This document shows positions 27,600-38,819 of a stretch of 64,000 nucleotides of DNA, piece after piece (positions within the stretch are counted from its first letter, which is position 1; each line of letters opens with the position of its first letter). This stretch comes from Geotrypetes seraphini. Its lineage: Eukaryota > Chordata > Amphibia > Gymnophiona > Dermophiidae. A program made the position numbers and the translations under genes. Below the pieces are notes generated by a model, which was given only the letters and a program-made list of their open reading frames with translations, was not told where the DNA came from and did not search any database. The stretch is taken from positions 3,658,001 through 3,722,000 of the forward strand of contig NC_047096.1 of NCBI RefSeq assembly GCF_902459505.1. The letters run 5' to 3'.

Positions 27600-27900
27600 T
27601 CATACATCCTTCAGTTCCCTCCCCCTCCCTGAATGGAAGGTGACACAAAATACCAGGTACAAGACGTCTTTAAAGAGAAAAGTTTTAACTTCTCTAATTG
27701 AAGATCTAATAGGAATTCCACAGAGAGGGGGCAGGGACTGAAAAAAATGGATTTGCGAGTGGTATCATAAAACAGTTCGCATTTTGACGGTATGGAAAGT
27801 AGGTTTTGATTGTTAGATCGGAGGGCCCTGGATGATGAGTAGGGGACCAAACGTTCGTGGTGCGTGGTGTTTTGGTGGGATATTTCAGCGCCATATATAG
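27600..27900 (-). mobile_element. L2-type LINE C-terminal fragment
   Basis: The minus strand reads VPAPSLWNSY followed by LQLEKLKLFSLKTSCTW, the L2 C-terminal pattern, and then a stop. Confidence 0.55.
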
Positions 27901-28184
27901 AATTTACCCCACTGTGGATATTCTGAAAACCTGAATGGCTGGGGGTTCCCCTAGAACAAGTGTGGAGATTACGGGTCTGGTTGAACTCTTGGTAGAAACC
28001 CGGAGCGGATCAGTCTGCTACGCAGCAGAAGTGTTGAAGTGTTCTTGCTCTGCACTTGTACAGCTCAGAGCCACTTGTGATTCTGCCATCACTGTCTCCA
28101 AACCCTCATTTGGCCTCCTACAAGGTGATCTGAGGCTCTCTGCACCGCTTTTGGCAGGCAGGTGTGGTTCTTCCAGGCCTCGAG

Positions 28185-28560
28185 AGCAGACGTTCCCAAG
28201 CCTGTTCCCATAGCCAGTCGGGTTTTCATGATATCCCCAATGAATAGTCATGCACCGCTTCCATATATTACATTACAGATTTCTATTCCGCCATTACCTT
28301 TCGGTTCAAAGCGGATTACAAAAAGAGTTATGGAAGAAGGGTTAGAACGTTAGATCAGAGAAGGTTTCCAAGAGAGGGAAAAGTAGGATCTGGGGTTAGG
28401 GAGGGGATGGTAAGAGGGGGGTTAAGCTTTATCATGGTATTAAGCTTTATTAAGGGATTTCTTGAAGAGTATAGTTTTTATTTCCTTTCTGAACATCTTG
28501 TAGTCTGGGTTGTTGTCAATAGGTTGGAGACTTGGTTGTCTATCTTGTCTACATACATTT
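28185..28560. mobile_element. hAT MITE half followed by an L2 3' end
   Basis: 28190-28253 carries half of the CAGTGGTTCCCAACC-type MITE (CAGTCGGGTTTTCATGATAT). From 28258, TACATTACAGATTTCTATTCCGCCATTACC is a minus-strand L2 3' end like that at 52240. Confidence 0.65.
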
Positions 28561-29079
28561 CTCTCATATATTGATTGTGGATAGATATCTAGAACTTAAG
28601 AGCTGGAGGTCTCTTTGGACAGGATTTGCGAGCGATCCTTCTCGTGATGCTAGGAGAATCTCAGATGGAGGATGGAGAAAGAGCCTAAGTTTCATGAGAA
28701 TGACTCTCCAATGGTTCCTCTTAAAGACCAGAGATCGGTCTCTTTGTTTTAAATGGGGAAGGGGGAACTGTGACTGACTGAGCAGAAAGATGAGCGCGTT
28801 CCCCTCATATTGGAGTCCATTTTTATGATTTAACTCGTAAAATGTACCAAATTTTAAAGAACACCGAGCCAGGGGGCACCTCTCTCCCTCTTTAAGAGGG
28901 CTCAGGAATGAGGAAGAGAAAAAATTTCACGCTTAGAAGCAGCAGGAAAGAGGTGTGTGGGGAGGGGGGGCTAAAAGCCTCCTCCAGGCCTCCTTCCTTA
29001 CAAGTGACCAGTTAGGCTTTCCTCCTGTCCTTTCTCCCACCCCATCTTGCTGCTCGAAATGGTAGATCCCCCCCCCCCC

Positions 29080-29260
29080 AGTACATTGATTGTTGGCCTT
29101 TTATTTTTCCCAGATGAGTACTTCACATCCCATCCATCAAGATATTTCTGCAGCATTGACGCTGTGTGTAATGGAAATGAAAATGGCTGCATTTCCCCTG
29201 TCACTTTAATCCTAGCGATCGATTAGCTCATTAATAGAGGGATATTTGAAGACAAGTGTC
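29080..29260. other. Candidate conserved non-coding element
   Basis: Unlike its neighbours this stretch contains no known repeat and is rich in developmental binding words: TAATCC (29209), CATTAATAG (29230), TGTCACTTTAATCC (29200) and GGAAATGAAAATGG (29172). Conservation cannot be tested here. Confidence 0.3.
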
Positions 29261-29717
29261 TGGAGGGGGAGGGGAGGCTATGGTGATTGCTTACTGCCCT
29301 GGTATTGCTCACAGGTGTTTGAATCTAGGCTGACAGGTCCGGGCAGCCTCTCAGGTCATTATAACCTCCTCTCCCTGATAAAGGACCGAGAAAATGTGTG
29401 TACAGTGACCTGAAATGGAAAGGCATTGAAAGTGGCCAGCGTATGAGCCAGACGAGTTTTATAGACTGAGGTCAACGCTCCTTGTTAGGTCAGTATCCTG
29501 ATCATGGTCTTTGCTGTTGTACAGCTATATAATATATGCATGGCAGTGACCGATCTTTTTTTTTTACCTACGAGAGTGTCCAGGGGTGTCTTAGATGGAG
29601 AGAAGGGATGTTCCACTTCCTTCTTCGGCACTCTGGATGTACCACGGAAATCAAATATTTGCTTTGGAGTCAATTTGGGGTTCACTGTAGTCCCCCCTGA
29701 CGATTTCTGGATCTGGT

Positions 29718-30255
29718 CCCTCTAGGACCACCAGGCCAATCGGGTTTTCATGATAGCCCTAATAATAATAATAATAACAGTTTATATACCACAATACCGT
29801 GAAGTTCTATGCAGTTTACAGAAGAATAGAGAGGGTACAGAATAATTGGACTTGAGAGTGGAAAGGGTGAGTGAGTAAGGGGGAGAACAGGTCAGTTGTC
29901 TAGGTATTTCAGGAACAGGTATGTTTTTAGACGCTTCCTAAATTCTTCGTAAGTAGTGGGCGAGAGCAATTGCTCTAGGTCTTTACCCCATAGGGCCGCC
30001 CGTTGTAAGAGAAGGTGTTCGTGGTGTTTTTTCAGTTTGGAACCTCTAACTGGTGGGGAAACGAAGTTTGAAAGTGTGCTTCTCTTGCGTTTGTTGGTAG
30101 AGAAGCAGAAAAGGTCCTAATGAATATGCATGAGAGAGATTTGCATATAATGGAGGTGGCATGCATGCAAATCTGCCCCGTGCATATTCATTAGGGCTGT
30201 CCTGAAAACCTGAATGGTTGGTGGTCCTTCAGGATAGGGTTGGGGACCACTGCCC
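29718..30255. mobile_element. hAT MITE split by an L2 3' end
   Basis: The left half (CCAGGCCAATCGGGTTTTCA, 29730) and right half (TGAATATGCATGAGAGAGAT, 30120 onward, ending CAGGATAGGGTTGGGGACCACTG) belong to one MITE. Between them lies a minus-strand L2 3' end (about 29765-30116) starting at an (AAT)n run. CCTAAT lies at both junctions, a likely 6-bp target duplication. Confidence 0.78.
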
Positions 30256-32104
30256 AAGGGAGCTGCAGTAAAAGTCCTTTATTTGGGGATTCTGAAATGA
30301 CAGTTGTCTGCACTTGTCCACTGATTCCTTGGGCCACTCGAGAGAGTCCAATTCAGGGGCACAGAAACTTTGTTAAAGTGTAGTTAGGATGTTTGGGATT
30401 GAACAGCTCTGAAAATCTCTTACATAGGACCAGATGTGCCGTTGGCTTGCAAACCTTCCTGGAAACAGTGAGATCAGCTGAGCGGCTGGGATGCTGCCAT
30501 TCCTCCATCTGTTTGCTGCTTTACTCTTCTTGACTGGAGATGGCAGCGGGGCAGTGGCTTTTGAATGTGGCGCTCGCTGTTAAAACGCCCAGTCTGCAAT
30601 TGTTCTCGCCTCGGGTCAGAATCCAGGTGAAAGCATCAATGAGTTTGCGTTCAAAACACGGAGGGGCTGATTCTTTAAAGGGCACCCAACTCGCTCGTCA
30701 GAGCTCCCTTAATAGGCTCAGTAATTGTTTCAAAAAAAAAAAATTAATTAATTGGGCGATAGGCACTTATTGCAATGCACTTAGCGCTTAAGGTCTCCAA
30801 AAACATAGACTTTTAAAACCATGGCCTACATTTCAGGCGTCTAAGTTATGCACCTATATTTTAGGCATGGTTTTATAGAATGAACCCTAAAGTGTCCCAC
30901 GCTCACATTGACACAGACGCAAATGCTGATACAGACGCACTCTTGACACCTTCTGACGCACCGAGACAACTAGGTCTGTCTTTTTTATTTGCTGAGGTAT
31001 CGTCTGTTGTTCCTCAGAGAGATGAAGCTGACATAGTTTGGGGATGAAGGATCCCAGGGATGGCTGTTGGCTCGGGGAGGGGTTCAGGACCAGGCATTGG
31101 TACCGTGTTTTGGAAGAGGGGGGGGGGGGGTGAATGTGGATTTTAAGGATCTTTGGGCGGCGTTGACTGTCTTGGCAGTCGCGGGCTGTCAGTAGGGACC
31201 TGGAGCTCTGGTATTTCCTGGCATTGCTGCTTTGAATCTCTAATTCTGAGGAGGCCTTGTTGGATTTTAAACCTGGAGGCTCCTGCCTAGATCACGCAAC
31301 CTTCCTCCCAGGAGCATAAACCAGGTTTTGATGTGGGGGGTGGGTGGGGGGAGCAGCAGACCTTTTACAAAATAGATGCCAGTTCAAGGCATAGGCGCCA
31401 TTTCATTCAAAATACCTTTGGGGGAATGTCTGCTTCCCTTGCTCCCCACCTAGCGATGTCTCCGCATTCTTGCCTGTCCAGTGCATGTGGTTTGGGGGAC
31501 TGTTTTGTTGCTGCTGATTTATTGGGGGGGGCAGGTTTGGGTATGAAGATGTTACACTGTTCTTTTATTCTGGTGGAGGAGGAAAATGCTATGTTTAGCC
31601 CTCTTGCTGGGCTTCTCTCCACATCTGCTCCTCATCAGAGTCCTCATACCAGCCATTGTTACAAGAAAACTGAGCTCATTTACCCCAGCGTTCTGGTTCC
31701 CCACCCCCCACCCAGCTGATCCTTTACAAACAGGAGCCACATTAGAGGAGGGGACCAGACTGCTGTGGTAAGGGGAGGGGACTGTCACAATTCAGAAATG
31801 CCACTTGCTTGACATGTTTGCTTCCTGCCAGGCCTTCACTGGGAAACGCTCAGCTTTTTACTCTAGGGAATCACTGTCCCGGGTCGTTCCCATTTCCAGA
31901 CACAGCACCATAGCGCCCTCCTGTGGCTGAGACAGCAGAATGCCATTTGCTCCTGAGATCATTGTTTGGCCACATGCTGGGTTTCTGTCCTCCAGCAGCA
32001 GGGTTTGCTTCTGCCAGGGCTAGGAATAGAACCCAGTTCACCTGTCTGACCAATTGTCCCCTCTGGCTCTGTAAGGAGCCTATATCCACCCTCCTCAGCA
32101 GTTA
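30256..32104. other. Non-repetitive intron sequence
   Basis: About 1.8 kb without recognised transposons, apart from G-runs near 31120 and 31340. No exon or RNA gene supported. It is one of the cleaner blocks of the intron. Confidence 0.35.
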
Positions 32105-32107
32105 ACA

Positions 32108-32335
32108 AAAGGAGGAGAGTGTGGCGTAGTGGTTAGAGCTCCAGCCTCAGCACCCTGAGGTTGTGGGTTCAATCCCCACACTGCTCCTTATGACCCTGGG
32201 CAAGTCACTTAATCCCCCCATTGCCCCAGGTACATTAGATAGATTGTGAGCCTACCCAGGACAGATAAGGAAAATGTTTGACCTGTGCTTATAAAACTTC
32301 AAAAAGGCGGTATACAAGTCCCAATCCCCTATCTC
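32108..32335 (+). mobile_element. tRNA-derived SINE, well preserved
   Basis: The A-box-like TGGCGTAGTGGTTAGAGC and B-box-like GGTTGTGGGTTCAATCCC form a tRNA head. The body is CCTGGGCAAGTCACTTAATC and the tail CTTCAAAAAGGCGGTATACA. Confidence 0.88.
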
Positions 32336-32564
32336 CAGTGTGCATTCTGTAGCCGAGTGTAGGGATTTCCACTCACTCACTCTGATTGACGACATACTCC
32401 AGAACTCTGCAGGGACAAGGCAAAATCCATCAAAGGATAACTTGTTTGTGAAACATGTGGCAGAGCAAGATCGCCCCAAGCTGTAGAAAGGAGTGTAGTC
32501 CCCCAACCCCACCCCAACACACACACCAAGTTTCAGAATTGTAACTCTTCTCCTCCCCCCCTCC

Positions 32565-32860
32565 AGATTTGCATATAATATAGGTGATAGGCATGCAGAT
32601 CTGCTTCGTGCATATTCATTAGGGATATATTAAAAATCTGACAGGAGGGGGGGATCCACCATGCTTTCTTGAATTCTGTCTCCACCACATCTTCTGAGAC
32701 ACTGTTCCCTGCATCTACCACCCTTTCTGTAAAAAAGTATTTCCTCAGATTACTCCGGAGCCCATCACCCCTTAACTTCATCCTATGTCCTCTCATTGCA
32801 GAGTTTCCTTTCAAATGAAAGAGACTCGACTCGTGCGTATTTACGTTACGTAGATGTAGT
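32565..32860 (-). mobile_element. MITE half plus CR1 terminal block
   Basis: 32570-32640 is half of the CAGTGGTTCCCAACC MITE. 32655-32820 in complement encodes AMRGHRMKLRGDGLRSNLRK, then [10 protein letters not shown], the CR1 end. Confidence 0.75.
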
Positions 32861-33854
32861 TATGAAAAGTATACTGGCAATCGGTCTGTAACTTTTTTGG
32901 AATGGGGGTCTCTGTTCCTTTCAGGATTAGGGTGAGTAAGATTTCTCCAAATGCTTCTAAGAACCATCCTTGTGCCAGGGTAGAGTTTATTTTCTTGGTC
33001 AGCCATATGAGTACCGTACATCATCCGGCATTTGGTGGGCGTATGTCTAGTTTGCAGCCTGTTCTGGATAATCTGTTTAAAATGGGTCTCGCTTCCATGG
33101 GGTATTTTTTTTTTCTTTGTTGATTGAGAGAATTTAATGTATTTGCCATTTTTGTAGTTTGGATGTTCTAGAATCATTAAGTTATTTAATTTGTTTGCTT
33201 CTTAGGTAGGTTCTCTGTGTTGGGGGTCTTCAGTGTGTTTCCGTTTATGTCTCCAAGTGGTTGAAGGAGATTGTGGCTTGCTTGGCTAGAGGAGTTATGT
33301 GGAGAGGTATTTAGGAATGTTATATATGGTTACTCACATTTTGTATCGTTTCTGTAGTCCTTCCTAGGCCTTCTCAGTCCACATGAAAGGGCCCTTTGGC
33401 GGGAGCGACCTGCCTCGGCTAAGTCTGATTTCAGCGTCGGGTAGGCGGAGTTTGAGACTTCCAGTGGAGTAAGAAGGGACCGTCAGGACACATTGTCCTT
33501 ACCCTGCTGGACTCTGACAAGAAGATTTTTTTTAATCATTAGGTTAAGACTTGAAAACAAGGCCTGGAGTTGAATCTTATAATAAGGCTGGAGTGAGGCA
33601 GTCAGTGGTGACCATTGTAAATTTGCCATTTTTTTTTTAAATCTCCCAGACCCATCATGTTGCAGGGATGCAGTGATGTGAAAGTTAATGGACACTTTGT
33701 TTGTGGCTGACTTTTATGACACCTTGTTATCCTATGCTCTTTTGAGCCTCCAGAGAAGCCAGAACGTGGTTTGCAATCTGGTGCCATGAGCCCTCATTCA
33801 CAATAGCTTGGGGATTCCCCCCTCCCCCATTCCTGGGGCCCAGTCACTGTAGCC
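32861..33854. other. Unassigned intron sequence
   Basis: The minus frame at 32860-33177 shows no family motif. No border of a mobile element could be set. Confidence 0.3.
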
Positions 33855-33991
33855 CAGGGATCTCAAAGTCCCTCTTTGAGGGCCGCAATCCAGTCGGATT
33901 TGCATGTACATAGATCTCATGCATATTCCTTGGGGAAATCCTGAAAACCCAGCTGGATTGCGGCCCTCGAGGAAGGACTTTGAGACCCCTG
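33855..33991. mobile_element. hAT MITE, CTCAAAGTCC family
   Basis: Ends CAGGGATCTCAAAGTCC and GGACTTTGAGACCCCTG. Flanks CTGTAGCC (33847-33854) and CTATAGCC (33992-33999) match at 7 of 8. Length 137 bp. Confidence 0.85.
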
Positions 33992-33999
33992 CTATAGCC

Positions 34000-35140
34000 A
34001 CAGTTCTTGACTGGAATTCCTTCCTGAACCCTGCAGTTCTAAATCTGTCCACTAGGAGTTGTGGCACAGAGATTGAGACTCTCTCTCCTGTAGGCTTTGG
34101 GTGTAGCCTCCACAGCATCTCTAGCCTCAAAAGACCTCGAAGTCAAAACCCAGGTCCTTCTACAAAAGTGCCAACAAAGACCGACCCTGGATACTGAATT
34201 TTAAATACTTGGGGATGGAAGAAACAGAAAGGAAATTGCCAAAGTCTCCGGATTAAAAAGCTCTTGATTCAGCATGAGCTTCCATTTAATACAGAGGTCT
34301 TAAATTTCTGGAGCAACTGGTTTCCCTTATCCAGAAACAGGCTAATCCCTGGAGTGTTCACACCTACTATCGGATCAAAAGCTCAGCTTGGGGCCTTTCA
34401 GAGAGGCATTTACCAATGCTGGCCTGAGTCACGTTGCCTCCACTGTGAGGCCAGCCCCTGCTCCTTGTTTATTTCGTATGGAAACTGCTTCTCTCTTTAT
34501 TTATCTTGGATTCAGTTCTCTGCCTTATTTCCACAGGCTCTGCTCAGAAATTCATTTTGAGGTTTGCTTATAAAAAGTGCATCGCTCCTACCTTCACATT
34601 ATATTTAGTGTGTACCAAATGTAAGTTTTGTTTTGAAGCATCCAAAGGTATTTTCTCAGTAGGCCCCCTCCCGCTAATCCCCTGTCTCTCAATACCCATC
34701 ACCCATATTCTGGCCTGCTCTGCACCCTTTGTTATCATTTCCGTCAGTGCCGCCTGGCCTATGCTCGGGTTTAGCCTGACACTGAAATTGTACATTTCTA
34801 CCTCTTCTGGAATCTCCCTTCCATTAGATCCTCAGCAGGTCACAGATGTTTATATATCATTACCCATCAGTCATTCAGAGAGGTTTAGGGGATAAATCCA
34901 ACATAACAAAACCGAGTTCTGTAGCCTAAGGAAAGACTGACGGAAGCCCTAACAACTGAAAATGCTAATTATCCTACAAAATTACAAGCTTCATCGCTGA
35001 CCAAAAACGTCACAATCACATCAAGAAACAGGCATGAAACACGTCTGCTAGGAACAGAGAAGAGACCAGGGCCTGGTCCATTGGAGCCAGCTCTGTGGGC
35101 GCTGTCGGGGCTGAGCACCCCTAAGCTAAGCATGCTAGGA
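34000..35140. other. Non-repetitive intron sequence
   Basis: No recognised transposon until the CR1 tail near 35145. The open frames (34264-34560, 34506-34895) lack splice sites and motifs and are not called. Confidence 0.35.
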
Positions 35141-35144
35141 ACAT

Positions 35145-35704
35145 AAGAACGTGTAGCGGCACTCGAAAAGGTTCAAAGAAGAGCGACCAAGATGGTAAAG
35201 GGGATGGAACTCCTCTTGTATGAGGAAAGACTAAAACGGTTAGGGCTCTTTAGCTTGGAAAAGAGACGGCTGAGGGGAAGATAGGATAGAAAATCCTGAG
35301 TGGAGTAGAACGGGTACAAGTGGATCGATTTTTCACTCTGTCAAAAATGACAAAGACTAGGGGACACTCGATGAAGTTACACGAAAATACTTTAAAACCA
35401 ATAGAAGGAATTTTTTTTTTTACTCAGAGAACAGTTAAGCTCTGGAACGCGTTGCCAGAGGTTGTGGTAAGAGCGGATAGCGTAGCTGCTTTTAAAAAAG
35501 GTTTGGACAAGTTCCTGGAGGAAAAGTCCATAGTTTGTTGTTGAGAAAGACATGGGGGAAGCCATTGCTTGCCCTGGCTTGGTAGCATGGAATATTGCTA
35601 CACCTTGGGTTTTGGCCAGGTAGTAGAGACCTGGATTGGCCATCGTGAGAATGGGCTACTGGGCTTGATGGACCATTGGTCTGACCCAGTAAGGCTATTA
35701 TGTT
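35145..35704 (+). mobile_element. CR1-type LINE 3' end
   Basis: Encodes [20 protein letters not shown], then TKTRGHSMKLH and a terminal VKLWNALPEVVVRADSVAAF. The tail runs GGTAGCATGGAATATTGCTA, TTGGGTTTTGGCCAGGTAGT and GGACCATTGGTCTGACCCAG to TTATGTTC. This tail carries the seed of the 56-bp repeat. Confidence 0.88.
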
Positions 35705-36390
35705 CGTACTGGGACAGACCAAAGATCAATTAAGTCCAATATCCTGTTTCTAGCAGTGGCCACCCAGGTCACAAGTGCCTGGCAAGATCCTAAGAAGAAA
35801 AACAGATTTTATTCTGCTTATCCTAGGAATAAGCAGTGGATTTCCCCAAGCCACCTCAATAATGGCCTATGGACTTCTCTTTTAGGAAATTATCCAAACC
35901 TTTTTTAAACCCCGCTAAGCTAACTGATTTCACCAGATTCTCCGACATAAGAACATAACAAAACTCTTACAGGGTCAGACCAATGGTCCATCTAGCCCAG
36001 CATTCCGTCTTCACGGACATCAATCCAAGTCACAAGTACCTGGCAAAAATTCAAATAGCAGCAGCATTCCATGCCATCGATCCAGGGCAAGCAGTGGCTT
36101 CCCCCATGTAGACTATGGACTTTTCTAGAATTGAATTACATGTTAATGTGAAGAAATATTTTCTACGGTCTGTTTTAAACCTACTATTTAGAAGCTTCAT
36201 CGCATGCCCCCTTTTTGGAAATGGCAACAAGCGATTGACATATTCCTTTTCGACTCTAGTCAGTATTTTTTATGGACCTCTTATCGTCTCTTCTGCAAAC
36301 TGTTTTAGCCTTTCCTCATAGGGAAATTGTCCCATCCTTTGATCATTTTCATCACTGTTTCACTTTGTCCAGAGAGGGGTAATTTTCTGT
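35705..36390 (-). mobile_element. Two CR1-type 3' ends in tandem
   Basis: The first (35705-35945) opens with GGGACAGACCAAAGATCAAT. The second starts CATAAGAACATAACAAAACT at 35946 and continues into the complement of the terminal coding block. Each begins at the LINE 3' terminus, so the two insertions abut. Confidence 0.78.
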
Positions 36391-37494
36391 TGTATTTGGC
36401 ACCCCCAATTATTATGAAATATTGGTGCCTATGGGCTAATCTCTTTATAGAGGGAAGATAGTGCAGAATGTGTGATTGTTTGGGGGGAGGGAGGTCGTTT
36501 TATCTAGAAGGGAGAGTCCAGCTGAACTGGTAGACACAGAACAGCTGATATTGGATGCAAAAGACCTTGTCGAGTAATTGAGCGCAGCCACTTTGCAAAG
36601 GCTTCAGCGTGAAGGCGGAAAGGATGTGCGCTCTCTGCCTTCTGTGGTCGCTGCCTTTTCATTTTGTAGGAATGTTATGAGGGGGGGGATGGGAAGGGAA
36701 GACTTTGGTTCTGTGCTAGGACAGGCTTCTGGCCACCGTCATGTTTTCCAAGGCTTGGACAGCTGTTTACATAGCTGTAGCGTGTGCTCGGGATAACATT
36801 CCGGCATTGCAGTGCCGGGCGTGTCCAGTTGCAGGAAGGAGACACACGTGGAGGCAGCCTTTCTCGTCCTGGGTGTTTAAACATTTTGGAAGCATTTGTG
36901 AAATGGAATGCTTTAAAAAAAAAAAAAAAAAAGATGGGCGTGGTGCCAGATAATGGAATATGGAGCATGCATGTGGCAATCATGCTAGACCTGTTAAAAT
37001 TTGCTTAATGCAGCCATCAGCGTGGTGGGGGTGTCATAAAGCCGGGTGGCAAATTGAGCTCTGGCTAATGGCAGCCCAGCAGCTGGAGGTGGGGCCCAAC
37101 CTGCACCACAATTGAACACGGAGAGGATGAAGGCAGTCTTAACGGGGAAAAACCTCGTCCGCCCCTCATTCCCACAGTTGAAACAGGAGAAGGGAGAACA
37201 AAGCTGCATTCTAGCAAGAAATCAAGATTCTTTTTGGTCAGGTCTGAAGCAAAAGGGTTACCTTCAGCCTGATCTCCTTTATGTTTTGGGTTTGATTTCT
37301 GTATCTTCCCCTTTAACGCAGCTACCACACCGTTTTACTGAGAGAATACTTCAGAGCAATTTCAAAAATAGCTCGTCTTGCACCAGGAAATCGGCGCCCC
37401 CCCTCCCATCCTGCCGTGAATGGGAGTGTTTGTACCATTCACGAGCCATTTTATTTGCTTTTGATATGTTATATGGTTATAACATTTAAAGAGG
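36391..37494. other. Non-repetitive intron sequence
   Basis: Only an A-run at 36916-36933 stands out. No gene seen. Confidence 0.3.
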
Positions 37495-37497
37495 ATA

Positions 37498-37700
37498 GGG
37501 GCGGAGGAGCCTCGTCGTTAGAGCAGCTGGCTGATAACTGGGGAAGCCCGCATGCAAATCCTACTGCAGTTCTTTGTGACCTTGGGTGGGTCACTTACAT
37601 TCAGGTGGACAAGGTCTTCCCTGTCCCTGGGGGGGGAGGGTAACTTGCCTTGAGCCGGGACCGAAAATGCCTGAGCTAAATCCAAATAAAATACACTTGT
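37498..37700 (+). mobile_element. Diverged tRNA-derived SINE
   Basis: AGGAGCCTCGTCGTTAGAGC and a degenerate B box (CATGCAAATCCTACT), then GACCTTGGGTGGGTCACTTA. The 3' end CTAAATCCAAATAAAATACA differs from the other SINEs. Confidence 0.55.
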
Positions 37701-37734
37701 AGCTCAGTGACTGCGATGGTTTAATACTTTAAGT

Positions 37735-37900
37735 CTGTCCCCATACGCCTTATCACGAAGACCACACACCATTTTAGTAGCCTTCCTCTGGAGCGACTCC
37801 ATCCTTTTTATATCTTTTTGTAGGTGCTCCAGAATTGTACAGAATATTCTAAATGAGGTCTCGCCAGAGTCTTATACAGAGACATCAATACTGCTGGTGA
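37735..37900 (-). mobile_element. CR1 ORF2 fragment
   Basis: In complement it reads MVKRMESLQRKATKMV..-like and VRPYLEYSVQFW-like segments, as in the [13 protein letters not shown] block. Confidence 0.65.
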
Positions 37901-38411
37901 TGGTAACTGGTGGGCTCATTACCTATTTCCTCCCTTCCATGTTTTTCTCCTGGTAATACAGGTGGAACAATTTCTGTGCAATGGTTCGTTCAGGAGGCTT
38001 TTCTCAGATTTTAATTCCACTCGGTCCCTAGCAGGAAGCTCTGCTGGGAGAACAGCAGGAAATTAAGTCGCTCGGGGATAACACAGAGAGGGCAGGAGGC
38101 CAGCGGCTAGCAGAAAGGATCCAGCTCCAGTAGCACATTCTTCCACATTTCAGGGCTGTTTTAAAACTCGTAGGGTGGGGCTTAGCGAGGAGAACATGCA
38201 AGGGTTTTTTTTTTGGGGGGGGGATGAAGGATTCCTTCGGGGAAGAGGCGACCTGATGCTGTTTCTCATTAACTTGATGGCAAATCCAGGCCTGATGCTG
38301 AAGGGTCTGAGCTGTGCTGGAAATTTGCAATCCCCGCACATGCCCTTTCTGCAAAGATGTTTCTGTGTCATCTACAGAGTAATAATCGTACAGGCTTCTT
38401 AACGTGTAAAG

Positions 38412-38487
38412 CAGGGTTGTCCAACGCCGGTCCTCGAGGGCATGCTGAAAACCCAACCTTGGCAAGGGCCGAGCTTGGACACCCCTG
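38412..38487. mobile_element. Tiny hAT MITE of the GTTGTCCAAC family
   Basis: CAGGGTTGTCCAACGCC to GCTTGGACACCCCTG. The left flank is GTGTAAAG, the same octamer that flanks the 22090 copy; the right flank GAATAAAG matches it at 6 of 8. Confidence 0.7.
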
Positions 38488-38564
38488 GAATAAAGTCGAA
38501 GAATCTAAGATAAGCAGTCATTTGCATTGTAGAATTTTCCATCCTGTCTCCTTGGCTTCTGCTT

Positions 38565-38816
38565 TTCATGTATTTATTTATTCCATTCGCTATACGTTTC
38601 TCCCAGGGGAGCTCAGAGCGGTTTACATGAATTTATTCAGGGACTGAAGCATTTTTCCCTGTCTGTCCCAGGGGACTCACAATCTTATCTAAAGTACCTG
38701 GGGCAAAGGGGGTATTAAGTGACTTGGCCAGGGTAACAAAGGAGCAACATGGGTTTGAACCCACAACCTCAGGGTGCTGAGGCTGTAGCTTTAACCTCTG
38801 CGCCACACTCTCCCCA
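38565..38816 (-). mobile_element. tRNA-derived SINE, full
   Basis: In complement: GAGAGTGTGGCGCAGAGGTT, B box GGTTGTGGGTTCAAACCC, the GGCCAAGTCACTTAATACCC body, and the tail CATGTAAACCGCTCTGAGCT ending in AATAAATAAATA. Confidence 0.88.
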
Positions 38817-38819
38817 TTA

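Noticed and set aside
27935-28213. 92-codon plus frame as an SRGAP2 exon
   Set aside because: It has no similarity to SRGAP2 exon 2 and overlaps MITE sequence.
32108-32180. Possible tRNA gene
   Set aside because: The tRNA-like head continues into the SINE body found at several other sites; no cloverleaf 3' half or terminator.
32860-33177. 105-codon minus frame as a gene
   Set aside because: No motif, no splice sites, and composition like neighbouring intron DNA.
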